64,000 bases of DNA. Source: Spirochaetales bacterium. GTDB taxonomy: Bacteria > Spirochaetota > Leptospiria > Leptospirales > Leptonemataceae. This document shows, piece by piece, positions 8,429 through 16,949 of this stretch. The notes under the pieces were generated by a model that saw only the letters and a program-made list of their open reading frames with translations, was not told where the DNA came from and searched no databases. Position 1 is the stretch's first letter; every line of letters begins with the position of its first letter. A program made the position numbers and the translations under genes. The DNA lies in assembly GCA_024233935.1 (NCBI GenBank), contig JACKOY010000019.1, forward strand, positions 1 through 64,000, read 5' to 3'.

Positions 8429-9316
8429 ATGCTGACGGGGGTCTGGAACCCGCAAGTCCACGAGCAGCTCGTACGACTTCTGGATGGTCCGCCTGGACTG
8501 GCCGCCTTCGATTTCGACAACACATTGATCTTTAACGATCTGGGCGAGGCGGTCATGAACTACCTCGTGCTCCAGGCCTTGCTGGCCGGAGATCGCGAAG
8601 AATTCTGGCAGGGTTTGAGCGAAGAGCCGGTGCGACCGGACATCGACCGACTGCGCGGCTGGTGGAACAGCTACCGGGATACCGAAGACGAAAGCGACTA
8701 TCTCCGTTTTGCGGATGCCCTGCTTTCCACGTATGATCGCACGTACCACGAAGTGGGCCTCGAAGCGGCCTATCGTTGGTCGCGCTTCATTTTTGCCTGG
8801 CAGAATGCTGAAGAGCTAAAAAAAATTTCGCGCCATGTCCTTGATGACGAACTCCTGCAAACGCCGCGCGAAGAGAAGCTACCCTCGGGATACGTTGTGA
8901 ATCGTGGCATTCGGATTTATGCGGAAGTGAAACAGTTGATGTATGCGTTGCGCGAGCGTGGATGGGAGCTTCGTGTCGTGACCGCCTCGCCCCGGGAAGT
9001 CATCCAGGCAGTAATCGGCGACTGGGGACTGCAGCCCGAGCAGGTGCTGGGCATGCAGCTGTCCCGCGATAGCAACGGTATGCTTCTGCCGGAAATTCTG
9101 GAACCGATGCCTTTTCAAGCGGGTAAAGTGGAGTTGCTTGCCGCCGCCTGCGACGGGCGTCGCCCCGATCTTGCCATCGGTGATTCCAGCGGAGATCGCG
9201 ACTTACTGGCCAGCGCCGGTCTGGGCATCCTGTTCGACCGCGGTTATCGGGAGTTGTGGGCTGCGCTCGAAAAGCAGGGTGTGCTCTTGCAGGAGCGACC
9301 GAACATAAGCGGTTGA
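8429..9316 (+). CDS. HAD-family phosphatase (phosphoserine phosphatase-like)
   Basis: A 295-residue HAD hydrolase with motif I AFDFDNTLIFND near residue 27 (nucleophile and acid aspartates), motif II VVTASPREV near 185, and motif IV GDSSGDRDLLASAG near 255. The helical insert between motifs I and II (about 40-150) marks the HAD-IB subclass, which includes phosphoserine phosphatases and phosphocholine phosphatases. The insert is larger than in SerB, so serine synthesis is not assured. It starts 1 nt after the M23 gene's stop and precedes rsmI by 31 nt. Confidence 0.82.
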   Translation: MLTGVWNPQVHEQLVRLLDGPPGLAAFDFDNTLIFNDLGEAVMNYLVLQALLAGDREEFWQGLSEEPVRPDIDRLRGWWNSYRDTEDESDYLRFADALLSTYDRTYHEVGLEAAYRWSRFIFAWQNAEELKKISRHVLDDELLQTPREEKLPSGYVVNRGIRIYAEVKQLMYALRERGWELRVVTASPREVIQAVIGDWGLQPEQVLGMQLSRDSNGMLLPEILEPMPFQAGKVELLAAACDGRRPDLAIGDSSGDRDLLASAGLGILFDRGYRELWAALEKQGVLLQERPNISG

Positions 9317-9347
9317 CCGTCTCTTTGAGTGCCGGCCAGTCGGGGCG

Positions 9348-10061
9348 ATGACCCGACTTTCGATCGTTGGCGTACATCTTGGAAACGTAGAAGATGTGAG
9401 TCCCAGGGCGCGGGAGTGCCTGGCGGCTGCGAATCTTCTGATCTGCGAAAGCCGCAAAGAAGCTTCTCGCCTCTACCGCGCGTTGGGTCTGGTCTTCCCG
9501 GACTATCGCGAGCTTTCCGAACACACCACGGCCGAAGAACGATCGGCGCTCGTCGGAGAGATACTGAAGCACGATCGCGTGGCCCTTGTCTCCGATGCCG
9601 GCATGCCGGTCCTCGCCGATCCCGGTGCCGAAATCATCCATCAGGCGCGAGAACGGGGCATCGCGATTGAGGCCATCGCGGGGCCAAACGCCGCCCTGCT
9701 GGCCCTGGTCCTGGCCGGCCAGGGTGGCACAGGATTTCGCTTCGCCGGCTTTCCTCCCCGGAAAACCCAGGAGCGGCCGGTGTTTTTCGAGACGCTGGTG
9801 CGCTCCGATGTTCCGGTTGTGCTCTACGAGACCCCGTATCGGTTAAAAAAGCTACTGGGGGAATTGGCGCGCTTGCGTGCCCCGGGGCGATGGCGCGTCT
9901 TTGTGGGCGTCGGACTGACCACGGAAAAAGAGTTTACACTGGACACGGAACTTTCGAGTCTCCGGTCCAGGTCCGAGCAGGTTCCGGTGGGCCCGCCGGT
10001 GGTTGTGCTGTATCGGGACCGGTTTTTTTCAGGGGAATCGACGCATTCGGGGCGAAACTGA
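9348..10061 (+). CDS. rsmI: 16S rRNA (cytidine-1402 2'-O)-methyltransferase-like RsmI
   Basis: A 237-residue protein of the tetrapyrrole methylase fold. It has an N-terminal IVGVHLGNVEDVSPRA block, VSDAGMPVLADPG near residue 83 and GPNAALLALVLAG near 110, which match the RsmI signature VSDAGTPxxxDPG and GPSA. RsmI adds a 2'-O-methyl group to C1402 in the ribosomal P-site using S-adenosylmethionine. It is shorter than Escherichia coli RsmI (286 residues), lacking part of the C-terminal end, and the first block is looser than usual (GVHLGN rather than TPIGNL). A related SAM-dependent methylase is the alternative. Confidence 0.78.
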   Translation: MTRLSIVGVHLGNVEDVSPRARECLAAANLLICESRKEASRLYRALGLVFPDYRELSEHTTAEERSALVGEILKHDRVALVSDAGMPVLADPGAEIIHQARERGIAIEAIAGPNAALLALVLAGQGGTGFRFAGFPPRKTQERPVFFETLVRSDVPVVLYETPYRLKKLLGELARLRAPGRWRVFVGVGLTTEKEFTLDTELSSLRSRSEQVPVGPPVVVLYRDRFFSGESTHSGRN

Positions 10062-10252
10062 AAAGGACGATCGACGTTTGTGCCGATCATCGTGGCCGTG
10101 GCCCGGCAGCCCATGAACAACGGAGCACAAAAGAACACTTGAGCAGCCCCTCCGCAAAACCGGATCTTGCCGTCGCACCCGGGCGCACCGAACAGGCGGT
10201 CGCACCCCGGCCACGGGAGCCACGGAGCTCCGGGTCCCCCGCCCGTCGAAGC

Positions 10253-11416
10253 GTGTTGCGGGACTTCTTTCGCCGCCCGGTCCGGGCCCGTCGGTTTCTG
10301 GCCTTTGTGCCGGAACGCGACGAGCTGGCGGCCCTTCTGGAGTGCATGTACACCGCCCGGCTGATTCGCCGCCGCCATGAGGGGGTCGAAACCGCCATCG
10401 TGGTTCATCCGGACAACGCCCGCTTCGTAACCCAGGGCAATCTATTCGATCAGGTGATCGAAGAATGTGACCCGGCCCGGGCCCGACAGATTATCACCGA
10501 ATCCGAAGCCGACATCCTGTATGTTCCTGGACGTGACCTGCGCAGTCACATCACGGCCTTTCTTTCCGGGGCCCGCATTCGCGTGGGCGGGGCACGCCTG
10601 CGGCTTCTCTCGCGATTGTTTCGCACCCACGCCATCCATCAACGCGGTGACCTTGAGAAACTGCGCAAGAAGGGCTTTGATTTGTTTCCGGAAATCACAT
10701 CCCTGCGCATGAGCGGGGACCTGGCGCTTTCGCCGCGGGTGGAACTACCCGGACAACCCTTTGTCTGGTTGAGTCTGTTTGACCATCACGATCTGAACAA
10801 TACCTGGCCCCCCGGTCATGTGGCGCGTCTGGCACGTTTGCTGACCGAACTGAAGTTGCGGCTGGTCTGCCCGGCGCCGGCCAGCATTGCCGAGAACCCG
10901 GCTCCCGGAGCGCCCCGGGATGCGCAGGTCGAGCTGTGGCGGGAGCAACGCGACTACATATTGCGGTCCGCACCCGATGTTGTGTTTCTGTACGGGCTCT
11001 GTCCCGAGGAACGCGCCGCGGGGATGAAGAGGGCTCAAGCGGTGGTAAGCCCGGCCGGTCCTGAGACCATTCTTGCATCTCTGTACCGCAAGCCGGTGGT
11101 TGTGTTACACGACATGAAGACCTTTCGAAATCATCCGGGGCACGTGCGCCCACCAGGGCTGCACGACGAGAGTCCGGTTAAGCCGGCCCGCCGCGCACTT
11201 GGACATCCCGGCAATGCGCTCGAGCTTCTGAGCGCGCCCGGCTTTCCGCTGACTTCCTACATTATTAAGCTGGCGAATTCTCTGGAGAAGCACATCAAGC
11301 CCGCCGTGGATCATTGCAACAACAGCTGCCCCACCTGCGAATTCCAGTCCTGCGTTGAGTTCATCTCACCGGAGCGCGTCTATGAGACCCTCAAGCGCGC
11401 TCTTTTGCCCTTCTGA
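10253..11416 (+). CDS. GT9/heptosyltransferase-like protein with C-terminal cysteine cluster
   Basis: About 387 residues from GTG 10253; the start is uncertain (TTG 10139 is an alternative, and the open frame reaches back into rsmI). The layout recalls ADP-heptose:LPS heptosyltransferases: an N-terminal Rossmann half (FLAFVPERDELAALL; AIVVHPD), then a second half with FVWLSLFDHHDLNNTWP and VVSPAGPETILASLYRKP near residue 270, the position of the nucleotide-sugar site. It would build surface polysaccharide at the cytoplasmic face. The last 40 residues hold CNNSCPTCEFQSC (C-x3-C-x2-C-x4-C), not usual for this family, which could bind zinc or an Fe-S centre. ruvB follows after 45 nt. Confidence 0.62.
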   Translation: MLRDFFRRPVRARRFLAFVPERDELAALLECMYTARLIRRRHEGVETAIVVHPDNARFVTQGNLFDQVIEECDPARARQIITESEADILYVPGRDLRSHITAFLSGARIRVGGARLRLLSRLFRTHAIHQRGDLEKLRKKGFDLFPEITSLRMSGDLALSPRVELPGQPFVWLSLFDHHDLNNTWPPGHVARLARLLTELKLRLVCPAPASIAENPAPGAPRDAQVELWREQRDYILRSAPDVVFLYGLCPEERAAGMKRAQAVVSPAGPETILASLYRKPVVVLHDMKTFRNHPGHVRPPGLHDESPVKPARRALGHPGNALELLSAPGFPLTSYIIKLANSLEKHIKPAVDHCNNSCPTCEFQSCVEFISPERVYETLKRALLPF

Positions 11417-11461
11417 CAGAAAGCTTCTTGATCTGGCCCCCGGGCCTTCTACTATACGTCT

Positions 11462-12505
11462 GTGACGGTGCGGAACCCGGCAGCGGACTCCCCGGAGGAC
11501 CTCAGAGACGAGCTGGAAGGCCGCCTCGATGACCCGGCCCTGCGGCCGGCCCGCCTGGGCGATTTTATCGGGCAGGAGCGCATCCGGGCCAAGCTGGACG
11601 TCGCCATCCAGGCAGCGCGCCAACGGGGCGAGGCGCTCGATCACGTGCTCCTTTCCGGACCGCCTGGGCTCGGCAAGACCACCCTGGCCAGCATCATCGC
11701 TGCAGAACGGGGGTCTTCGTTTCATTCCACCAGCGCGCCGGCCATCACCAGACCGGCCGATCTGGCGCGTTTGCTCACCTTGCTTGAGGATCGCGACATT
11801 CTATTTATCGATGAAATTCATCGCCTGGGACGCAGTTGTGAGGAGATCCTGTATCCGGCTATGGAAGATGGCCACATAGACTTCATTATTGGTGAAGGTC
11901 CGACCGCCCAGAGCGTTCAGCTGTCGCTCAAACCATTTACACTCATCGGGGCGACCACGCGTTCGGGCATGCTCTCTGCTCCGCTCAAGTCGCGTTTTGG
12001 CATGGAGTTCAAGCTTGAGTTCTACGACACCGACAGTCTGAGTCGCATTGTGGCCCGCACCGCGGGTCTGCTTGGTTTGAATTTCGATCATCATGCGACC
12101 CGCGCGACCGCCGCGCGTTCTCGCATGACGCCGCGCGTGGCCAACCGGCTTGTGAAGCGCATTCGAGACTACGTGACTGTCGAAGGACGCACGCACGTGG
12201 ATGAAGATTTTGTGCACGAATGCCTTTCGCGCCTGGGCGTTGATACTCTCGGCCTGGTCGAACTGGACCGCCGTTTGCTGCGTCTGATGATCGAACGCTA
12301 CAAAGGCGGACCGGTCGGATTGCGCACTTTATCGGCCCTGGTGGACGAAGAGGAGCGCACGCTCGAAGAAGATCACGAGCCTTTCATGCTGCGTATGGGT
12401 TTAATGGAAAAGACCGCCCAGGGGCGAATGGCCACCCAGAAGGCGTACGAACACCTGGGCCTGCCGTATGCTGGGACCCGAGATGAAAACCCGCAACTTT
12501 TTTGA
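11462..12505 (+). CDS. ruvB: Holliday junction branch-migration ATPase RuvB
   Basis: A 347-residue protein, close to the usual length, starting at GTG 11462. It has Walker A GPPGLGKT at 66-73, Walker B ILFIDE at 113-118, sensor 1 GATTRSG at 163-169 and the C-terminal winged-helix block YKGGPVGLRTLSALV near 280. RuvB hexamers drive branch migration with RuvA in recombination repair; ruvA and ruvC are not adjacent. Its last 23 nt overlap the start of the TonB-like gene, so the downstream genes are likely cotranscribed with it. Confidence 0.97.
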   Translation: MTVRNPAADSPEDLRDELEGRLDDPALRPARLGDFIGQERIRAKLDVAIQAARQRGEALDHVLLSGPPGLGKTTLASIIAAERGSSFHSTSAPAITRPADLARLLTLLEDRDILFIDEIHRLGRSCEEILYPAMEDGHIDFIIGEGPTAQSVQLSLKPFTLIGATTRSGMLSAPLKSRFGMEFKLEFYDTDSLSRIVARTAGLLGLNFDHHATRATAARSRMTPRVANRLVKRIRDYVTVEGRTHVDEDFVHECLSRLGVDTLGLVELDRRLLRLMIERYKGGPVGLRTLSALVDEEERTLEEDHEPFMLRMGLMEKTAQGRMATQKAYEHLGLPYAGTRDENPQLF

Positions 12506-13388
12506 AGCATTTGAGCCCCTCTCGGTAGATGACGAGGATCGCCGTTTGGTCCTGGCCGCAGCGCCGGTCCTTTTTCTCTTTGCGCTTTTCTTTGGATATC
12601 AGTACCACACCACCATTTCGCCCATGCTTTCGGAAGCCGGCGCCGTGAGCCTGAACGATCAGGAACAGGCGCGCAACAATCGCATTTATCCGGTCCTCGT
12701 GCAGCAGGAGTACAGCCCTTCGCCCCGTTCAAATCAGATTCGTGCTCTGAGCGACGTGACCGCGGAAGGCACCGGGGGCATCACCCTGAGCCCGGGTTTT
12801 CATACTCTGAGTGACGACGACACTCTGGAATTGGGCCGGGCCGGCCAGCCGGTCGCCGCCAGCACTGCCGGCCAGATAGAACGGCGACCGGAAGGACCGG
12901 GACAGACCGAAGAGCGTCAGGCCGACCTGCAAGGCGCGTCGGGGGCCCTCTCCGGTCCGGGCATGCACTTTCGAATCCCCGCCAACTATCGTTTTCAGGA
13001 AGACCTGGCCCTGCGCTACGATGGATCGTCCATTACTTCTGTCGCGCGGGAGCAACTGCCGGGTTATGAATATTTTCGTAAGATGCTCCGTCAGATTCGC
13101 GAGAATTTTTCGCCGCCGGGTGTGAACTACATTCTCTACGATCGGTTCGGCCACATCATCAACCAGCCGATCAAACCCCAGGTTGTGCCGGTGCAATTTG
13201 CTCTCGACCGCGATGGCAATGTGATCGATGTACGACTTGGACCGAATATCGGCCAGGCGCATGTGAATGACGCCTGCCTGGAAAGTCTGCGCGATCGCAA
13301 CTTCGGCCCTCCACCGCCCGAGGTCTTCACGCACGGGAACATCTTCGGAATTAACTTCATCTTTCCACCGGTATTCAGTCGACTCTGA
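12483..13388 (+). CDS. TonB-family protein, membrane-anchored
   Basis: A 301-residue protein from ATG 12483, five codons inside a longer frame and overlapping the end of ruvB. One membrane segment (about 22-40, VLAAAPVLFLFALFFGY) is followed by a long polar, glutamine- and glycine-rich periplasmic region. The C-terminal domain (about 205-300) has VVPVQFALDRDGNVIDVRLG and SLRDRNFGPPPPEVF, which match the TonB C-terminal pattern. No exbB or exbD is nearby. It ends in TGATG, overlapping the restriction endonuclease start by one base. It is one of three TonB-type proteins in this window, all unlike one another outside the C-terminal domain. Confidence 0.72.
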   Translation: MKTRNFFEAFEPLSVDDEDRRLVLAAAPVLFLFALFFGYQYHTTISPMLSEAGAVSLNDQEQARNNRIYPVLVQQEYSPSPRSNQIRALSDVTAEGTGGITLSPGFHTLSDDDTLELGRAGQPVAASTAGQIERRPEGPGQTEERQADLQGASGALSGPGMHFRIPANYRFQEDLALRYDGSSITSVAREQLPGYEYFRKMLRQIRENFSPPGVNYILYDRFGHIINQPIKPQVVPVQFALDRDGNVIDVRLGPNIGQAHVNDACLESLRDRNFGPPPPEVFTHGNIFGINFIFPPVFSRL

Positions 13389-14605
13389 TGGCGCAGGTCT
13401 CGCTTTTCGAACACGAACTCGATCCAGGCGAGGTCCTGAAGCTCATTGCCGGCGCAAAACTCTGCCTGCTCAAATTTCTTTCCGCCAATGACCTGGGGCT
13501 GACCGGTTCGCATCAGGCCGGCATCTATCTTTCGGCCCAATCCTGGCGCTTCTTTTTGGACGGGCCCGGACACGAAACCCAAAATCAGGAGCAGACTGTG
13601 CGCGTCGATTGGGGGGACGGTGCGAGTGAAGGCTGCTTCAAGTGGTACGCCTCGGTGCGCGAGTACCGACTGACCCGGGTCCGCGATTACTTTCGCAATC
13701 ATGAAGATGAGTTTTTGGGGGCCCTATTCCTGCTGCTCGGCGGCGAAGATCAGCGTGAGGTCAGCGCGCGGGTAATTACCGACGAGCAAACCATCGAACA
13801 GGTACTGAACTTTTTTGGGATCACGCCGGCCGATACCGGCGGCCTGCTGGATTTTGATCTGGACGAGCGCCTGCGTCCCGAGTGTGAGGCGTATCTCAAA
13901 GAAACCGGCGCCGTATTTCCGGACAGCGATCATCTTTCGCGTCGGGCCCAGCGTATCTTTGAGCAACTCTACGAAACCGGTCGGAGTTCCATCGCGCGTC
14001 CTCCGGCCGATCCGGACGACGCCATCGTGCGGCTGGTCGAGATTGAATACGCACTGTTCCGGTTCCTGGAACATGAGATCTATCGCGGCCATCTTGCGAC
14101 ACCGTTTGGGGATGTGACTGAACTTCTGGGCGTCGCTCTCGAAATCATCAATCGGCGCAAGAGCCGGGCCGGTCGCTCTCTGGAGAATCACCTGGCTTAC
14201 ATCTTCGATCGCTTTGGGCTTTCCTACGGCACGAACGAAATTACGGAAGGCCGCAAGCGACCGGACTTCCTGTTTCCAGGCATCAATGAATACCACGATC
14301 CGACCTTCCCGACGGATCGTCTGCTCTGCCTGGGGGCAAAGACCACCTGCAAGGATCGCTGGCGGCAGGTCTTGAGCGAAGCCGATCGGCTCGGCACAAT
14401 TCACCTGTTTACCCTGCAGCAGGGCATTTCTTCGGCCCAGCTCGAAGAAATGCACGGCGCGGGCGTGGTGCCGGTGATCCCGGCCGACTTTCATAAGCTT
14501 TGCCGGCCCGAAGACCGCAGCCGTCTATTAGACCTCCGAAGCTTTCTGGAACTGGCCCTGGAAAGAAACGGCCGGCGGTCCGAGCTCCCTTTTGGGAGTC
14601 CCTAA
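13388..14605 (+). CDS. EcoRII-type type II restriction endonuclease
   Basis: A 405-residue protein with both EcoRII modules. The N-terminal effector-DNA-binding pseudobarrel is about residues 20-120 (SHQAGIY at 41-47, EYRLTRVR at 92-99). The C-terminal catalytic domain is about 220-395 (RSLENHL at 263, EGRKRPDFLFPG at 287-298, AKTTCKDRWRQ at 317-327). The last block is the PD-(D/E)XK-like active site, with K318 and R324 expected to be catalytic. EcoRII itself cuts before CCWGG and needs two sites, but specificity here cannot be read off. No methyltransferase is encoded anywhere in the window. It is translationally linked (TGATG) to a TonB-like gene and ruvB rather than sitting in a defence cluster. 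Confidence 0.87.
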   Translation: MAQVSLFEHELDPGEVLKLIAGAKLCLLKFLSANDLGLTGSHQAGIYLSAQSWRFFLDGPGHETQNQEQTVRVDWGDGASEGCFKWYASVREYRLTRVRDYFRNHEDEFLGALFLLLGGEDQREVSARVITDEQTIEQVLNFFGITPADTGGLLDFDLDERLRPECEAYLKETGAVFPDSDHLSRRAQRIFEQLYETGRSSIARPPADPDDAIVRLVEIEYALFRFLEHEIYRGHLATPFGDVTELLGVALEIINRRKSRAGRSLENHLAYIFDRFGLSYGTNEITEGRKRPDFLFPGINEYHDPTFPTDRLLCLGAKTTCKDRWRQVLSEADRLGTIHLFTLQQGISSAQLEEMHGAGVVPVIPADFHKLCRPEDRSRLLDLRSFLELALERNGRRSELPFGSP

Positions 14606-14680
14606 CCGTACAGAACAGAATGTTCCAGCGATCGTTCTGGTGGCCGCTGGCGTTTGTCGGAATGAAAGCGAACGCAAAGA

Positions 14681-14711
14681 ACGAATTCCGGGCCGACAAG
14701 CGGCCCGGAAT
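14681..14711 (-). terminator. Rho-independent terminator for the LCCL lipoprotein gene
   Basis: A perfect 11-bp stem, ATTCCGGGCCG (14685-14695) and its complement (14701-14711), encloses a 5-nt loop. On the minus strand it begins about 10 nt after the LCCL gene's stop and is followed by a T-rich TTCGTTCTTT. The plus side lacks a T-run, so it serves the minus-strand gene better than the endonuclease gene. Confidence 0.72.
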
Positions 14712-14721
14712 GGTCAGCAGA

Positions 14722-15084
14722 TCAGTGAACTGTGTAGGAATCCCAGCTGGTGGCCCAATCGGATGTGCTCACGCCATTGCGTTCGCTTCCGGTGTACGAC
14801 GGGAGTTCGCCCCCCAGTTGTACTTCTACCGCACCGCCGTCGGCGGCCGTGATTACGCCTGCATGCACAGCAGATACGCAAATAGCGGAGTCGGTGGTGT
14901 AGGTGTCGCTACCCCATACGGAACCGCTGGTGCAACCGGCCGGACACTGAACAGTGAACGCGGTTCCCGCATCGCTGAAGCGATCGTCGTCGGCCTTGGT
15001 GCGGCACTCTACCGGAATTCCGCCCTTACAGGCACCCAGCAGGGCGCCCACTGTTAGAACTGCAACAATGAGTTTGATTCTCAT
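14722..15084 (-). CDS. LCCL-domain lipoprotein
   Basis: A 120-residue protein with a lipoprotein signal (VGALLGAC, cysteine at about residue 19) followed almost entirely by one LCCL domain. CPAGCTSGSVWGSDTYTTD and SAICVSAVHAGVI are that fold's defining motifs, with the expected conserved cysteines and the YTxDSxIC pattern. LCCL domains were first described in eukaryotic secreted proteins (cochlin, Limulus factor C) and occur sporadically in bacteria; ligands are mostly unknown. It probably sits on the inner or outer membrane. It is flanked by a strong terminator and a 190-nt upstream region, so it looks like a monocistronic unit. Confidence 0.85.
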   Translation of the reverse strand: MRIKLIVAVLTVGALLGACKGGIPVECRTKADDDRFSDAGTAFTVQCPAGCTSGSVWGSDTYTTDSAICVSAVHAGVITAADGGAVEVQLGGELPSYTGSERNGVSTSDWATSWDSYTVH

Positions 15085-15274
15085 AACTTCCCCTTGCGCA
15101 CGGGCCGAAACCCGTACAGGCTTTTTGATTTTCTGTAACCGTTCGGTGCCGACCGGGGCCGGAACCGTCAGAATAGTTTACGGACTGAAAATATTGGAGT
15201 CGGGCCTCTTGCTGTAAACCCCAAAACTTGGCGTCGGTCACCCGGACGCGCTTTTTCCTGCGCTTCGCACGAAA

Positions 15275-16321
15275 TCAGCCCATCTGCAATTTGCGCAGTG
15301 CAAAATCGGCGCCGCGCGTGCGCGCGATCAGGAGGAACTCCTGAGGGGCGCTGTAGGCCCGCAAAAAACGCACCTGGTATCGGTCGTCCACAAGCAGCGG
15401 TTGCGGGCGGGAAGGGCCGGAATCGAAGCTGTCGGAGAAGATGAAGCTGGCTTCCTCGTAGGGAAGTCCGGAATCGAAGCTATCGCCGTCGGCCAGAGCC
15501 CTGCCGGAAAGCCAGGGATAGAGGGCGACCCGCGCCAGCAATCCCGGATACCAGTCCTGGGCCTGGCCCGTGTGGCCGACAATCTCAACGCGCAGGTGTT
15601 TTTCCGGTTCTTTCTGGCGCCTTTCGACGCCCGGCATATGCTGATTGCTCATGCCCAGGGTGACATAAGTGCGGCCACCTTCAGACCCCGCAAACTCCAC
15701 CACGGCCAGGGGTGGATAGGTGCGATCCTGCAAGGCGTAGTACTGCAGATGCGGGCCGTAGCTCTGTTCGTAGTGGGCCAGCAAGCGATCGCGAAAGGCG
15801 GGCCAGTGCTCCGGTTTGGCCCTTTGGTCCCAGAAGCTCAGGTTTTCTTTCAGGCGTTCGTACAGCGCGGATGATGGCCCGGGCAGGGGAACCGTGCCCG
15901 CATCGGCCGCGAGGGCCTCACGGGCATAACCCTGTAAATCGTTTTCGCCCGACCAGGGCGGCAGAATCGCCTCAATCTGCCCGTCACGATACAGGGTGAC
16001 GCCCGTACCTTCCTGAAACCAGACCAGGTCCAGCTCGGTACGCTCGGGTTCGGAAAGCCCGTCGGGATGCTTGCAGGCGCCGGCGTGGAGCAGCGGCGCC
16101 TGGCCGAGCCGCATGGACTCCCGATCGGGCTGGTCCGGCGCCGGCGCCAGATTGCGCACCCACACCGCCCGCAGTTCGTCCAGGTTTTCGTCGGTCGGGG
16201 CCAGATAGAGGTACACCGTGCGCCCATCGGATTCCACCGTCGCCACGCGGGTGCCGTACGGGTTTTCTTCGCGTAGCAGGATTTTGGGACCGTCGGAATC
16301 CATGCGATAGGGGCCCGGCAT
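15275..16321 (-). CDS. Suppressor-of-fused-like domain protein
   Basis: A 348-residue cytoplasmic protein without membrane segments. The second half (about 185-345) has the pattern of bacterial suppressor-of-fused (SUFU) domains: PPLAVVEFAGSEGGRTYVTLG, LRVEIVGHTGQ, WYPGLLARVALYPWLSGRAL, then an acidic ADGDSFDSG segment and a hydrophobic C-terminal strand region. The first half (PYGTRVATVESDGRTVYLYL...) is not recognised, though similar extensions occur in bacterial members. In bacteria such domains often appear as immunity proteins to secreted toxins, but no toxin gene is adjacent. A second in-frame ATG lies 6 codons in. Family call from pattern only. Confidence 0.6.
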   Translation of the reverse strand: MPGPYRMDSDGPKILLREENPYGTRVATVESDGRTVYLYLAPTDENLDELRAVWVRNLAPAPDQPDRESMRLGQAPLLHAGACKHPDGLSEPERTELDLVWFQEGTGVTLYRDGQIEAILPPWSGENDLQGYAREALAADAGTVPLPGPSSALYERLKENLSFWDQRAKPEHWPAFRDRLLAHYEQSYGPHLQYYALQDRTYPPLAVVEFAGSEGGRTYVTLGMSNQHMPGVERRQKEPEKHLRVEIVGHTGQAQDWYPGLLARVALYPWLSGRALADGDSFDSGLPYEEASFIFSDSFDSGPSRPQPLLVDDRYQVRFLRAYSAPQEFLLIARTRGADFALRKLQMG

Positions 16322-16387
16322 CGGCCCCGGGCGTCAACCAGAGTGGGGGCGCTTGACAGGCGTGTGGCGAGGCCCGAAACGGCCTGT

Positions 16388-16945
16388 ATGTCAGCCGAGC
16401 CGGTCCTGATTTCAGGCACGCTGTTTGAAAACGTGCTCCATCGCGCGCGCACCTCGCCGCGCCGGCGCGCCAATTACAATTTCCACGAGAACGACGAAGC
16501 CAACCCGCATCGATTCCTGAACGTCATGCTGGCCGATACCTACGTCACACCGCACAGGCACAGAACGCCACCCAAGTCCGAATCCTTTTTGGTTTTGCGC
16601 GGTCAGATCGCGTTTTTTACATTCGAAGACGACGGTCGAATTCGCAGCTGCCATGTGCTGGGCGAAGATCGTTCCGAGATGGGCATCGATATCAAACCAG
16701 GCGTCTGGCATACCTTAGCCGTGCTCTCGGACTACGCGGTCTGCTACGAAGTCAAACCGGGGCCGTATCGTTCAACGGATGATAAGGAATTTGCGGTCTG
16801 GGCCCCGCTGGAGCGCACAATCCGGGAACGGGTCGATCGGGAAATTCCCGGGCATGACTTTGGTTCCAGGGCCAGCCTCGATCAGTCGGAGTATCTGGCA
16901 TACCTGAAAGAGGTGGCCGCCCATTCCCTGCACTCAGTTGAATAA
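16388..16945 (+). CDS. WbuC-family cupin metalloprotein
   Basis: A 185-residue protein from ATG 16388; a GTG at 16343 would add 15 residues. RRRANYNFHEN and NVMLADTYVTPHRHRTPPKSE followed by FLVLRGQIAFFTFEDDGRI form the WbuC cupin signature. The PHRH pair and a later histidine in KPGVWHTLAVLS are likely metal ligands. WbuC-type genes are known from O-antigen gene clusters, and the biochemical role is unclear. Here it lies between a SUFU-like gene and a DUF1574 gene on opposite strands, not in a visible polysaccharide cluster. It is convergent with the DUF1574 gene, separated by 4 nt. Confidence 0.8.
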   Translation: MSAEPVLISGTLFENVLHRARTSPRRRANYNFHENDEANPHRFLNVMLADTYVTPHRHRTPPKSESFLVLRGQIAFFTFEDDGRIRSCHVLGEDRSEMGIDIKPGVWHTLAVLSDYAVCYEVKPGPYRSTDDKEFAVWAPLERTIRERVDREIPGHDFGSRASLDQSEYLAYLKEVAAHSLHSVE

Positions 16946-16949
16946 GAAA

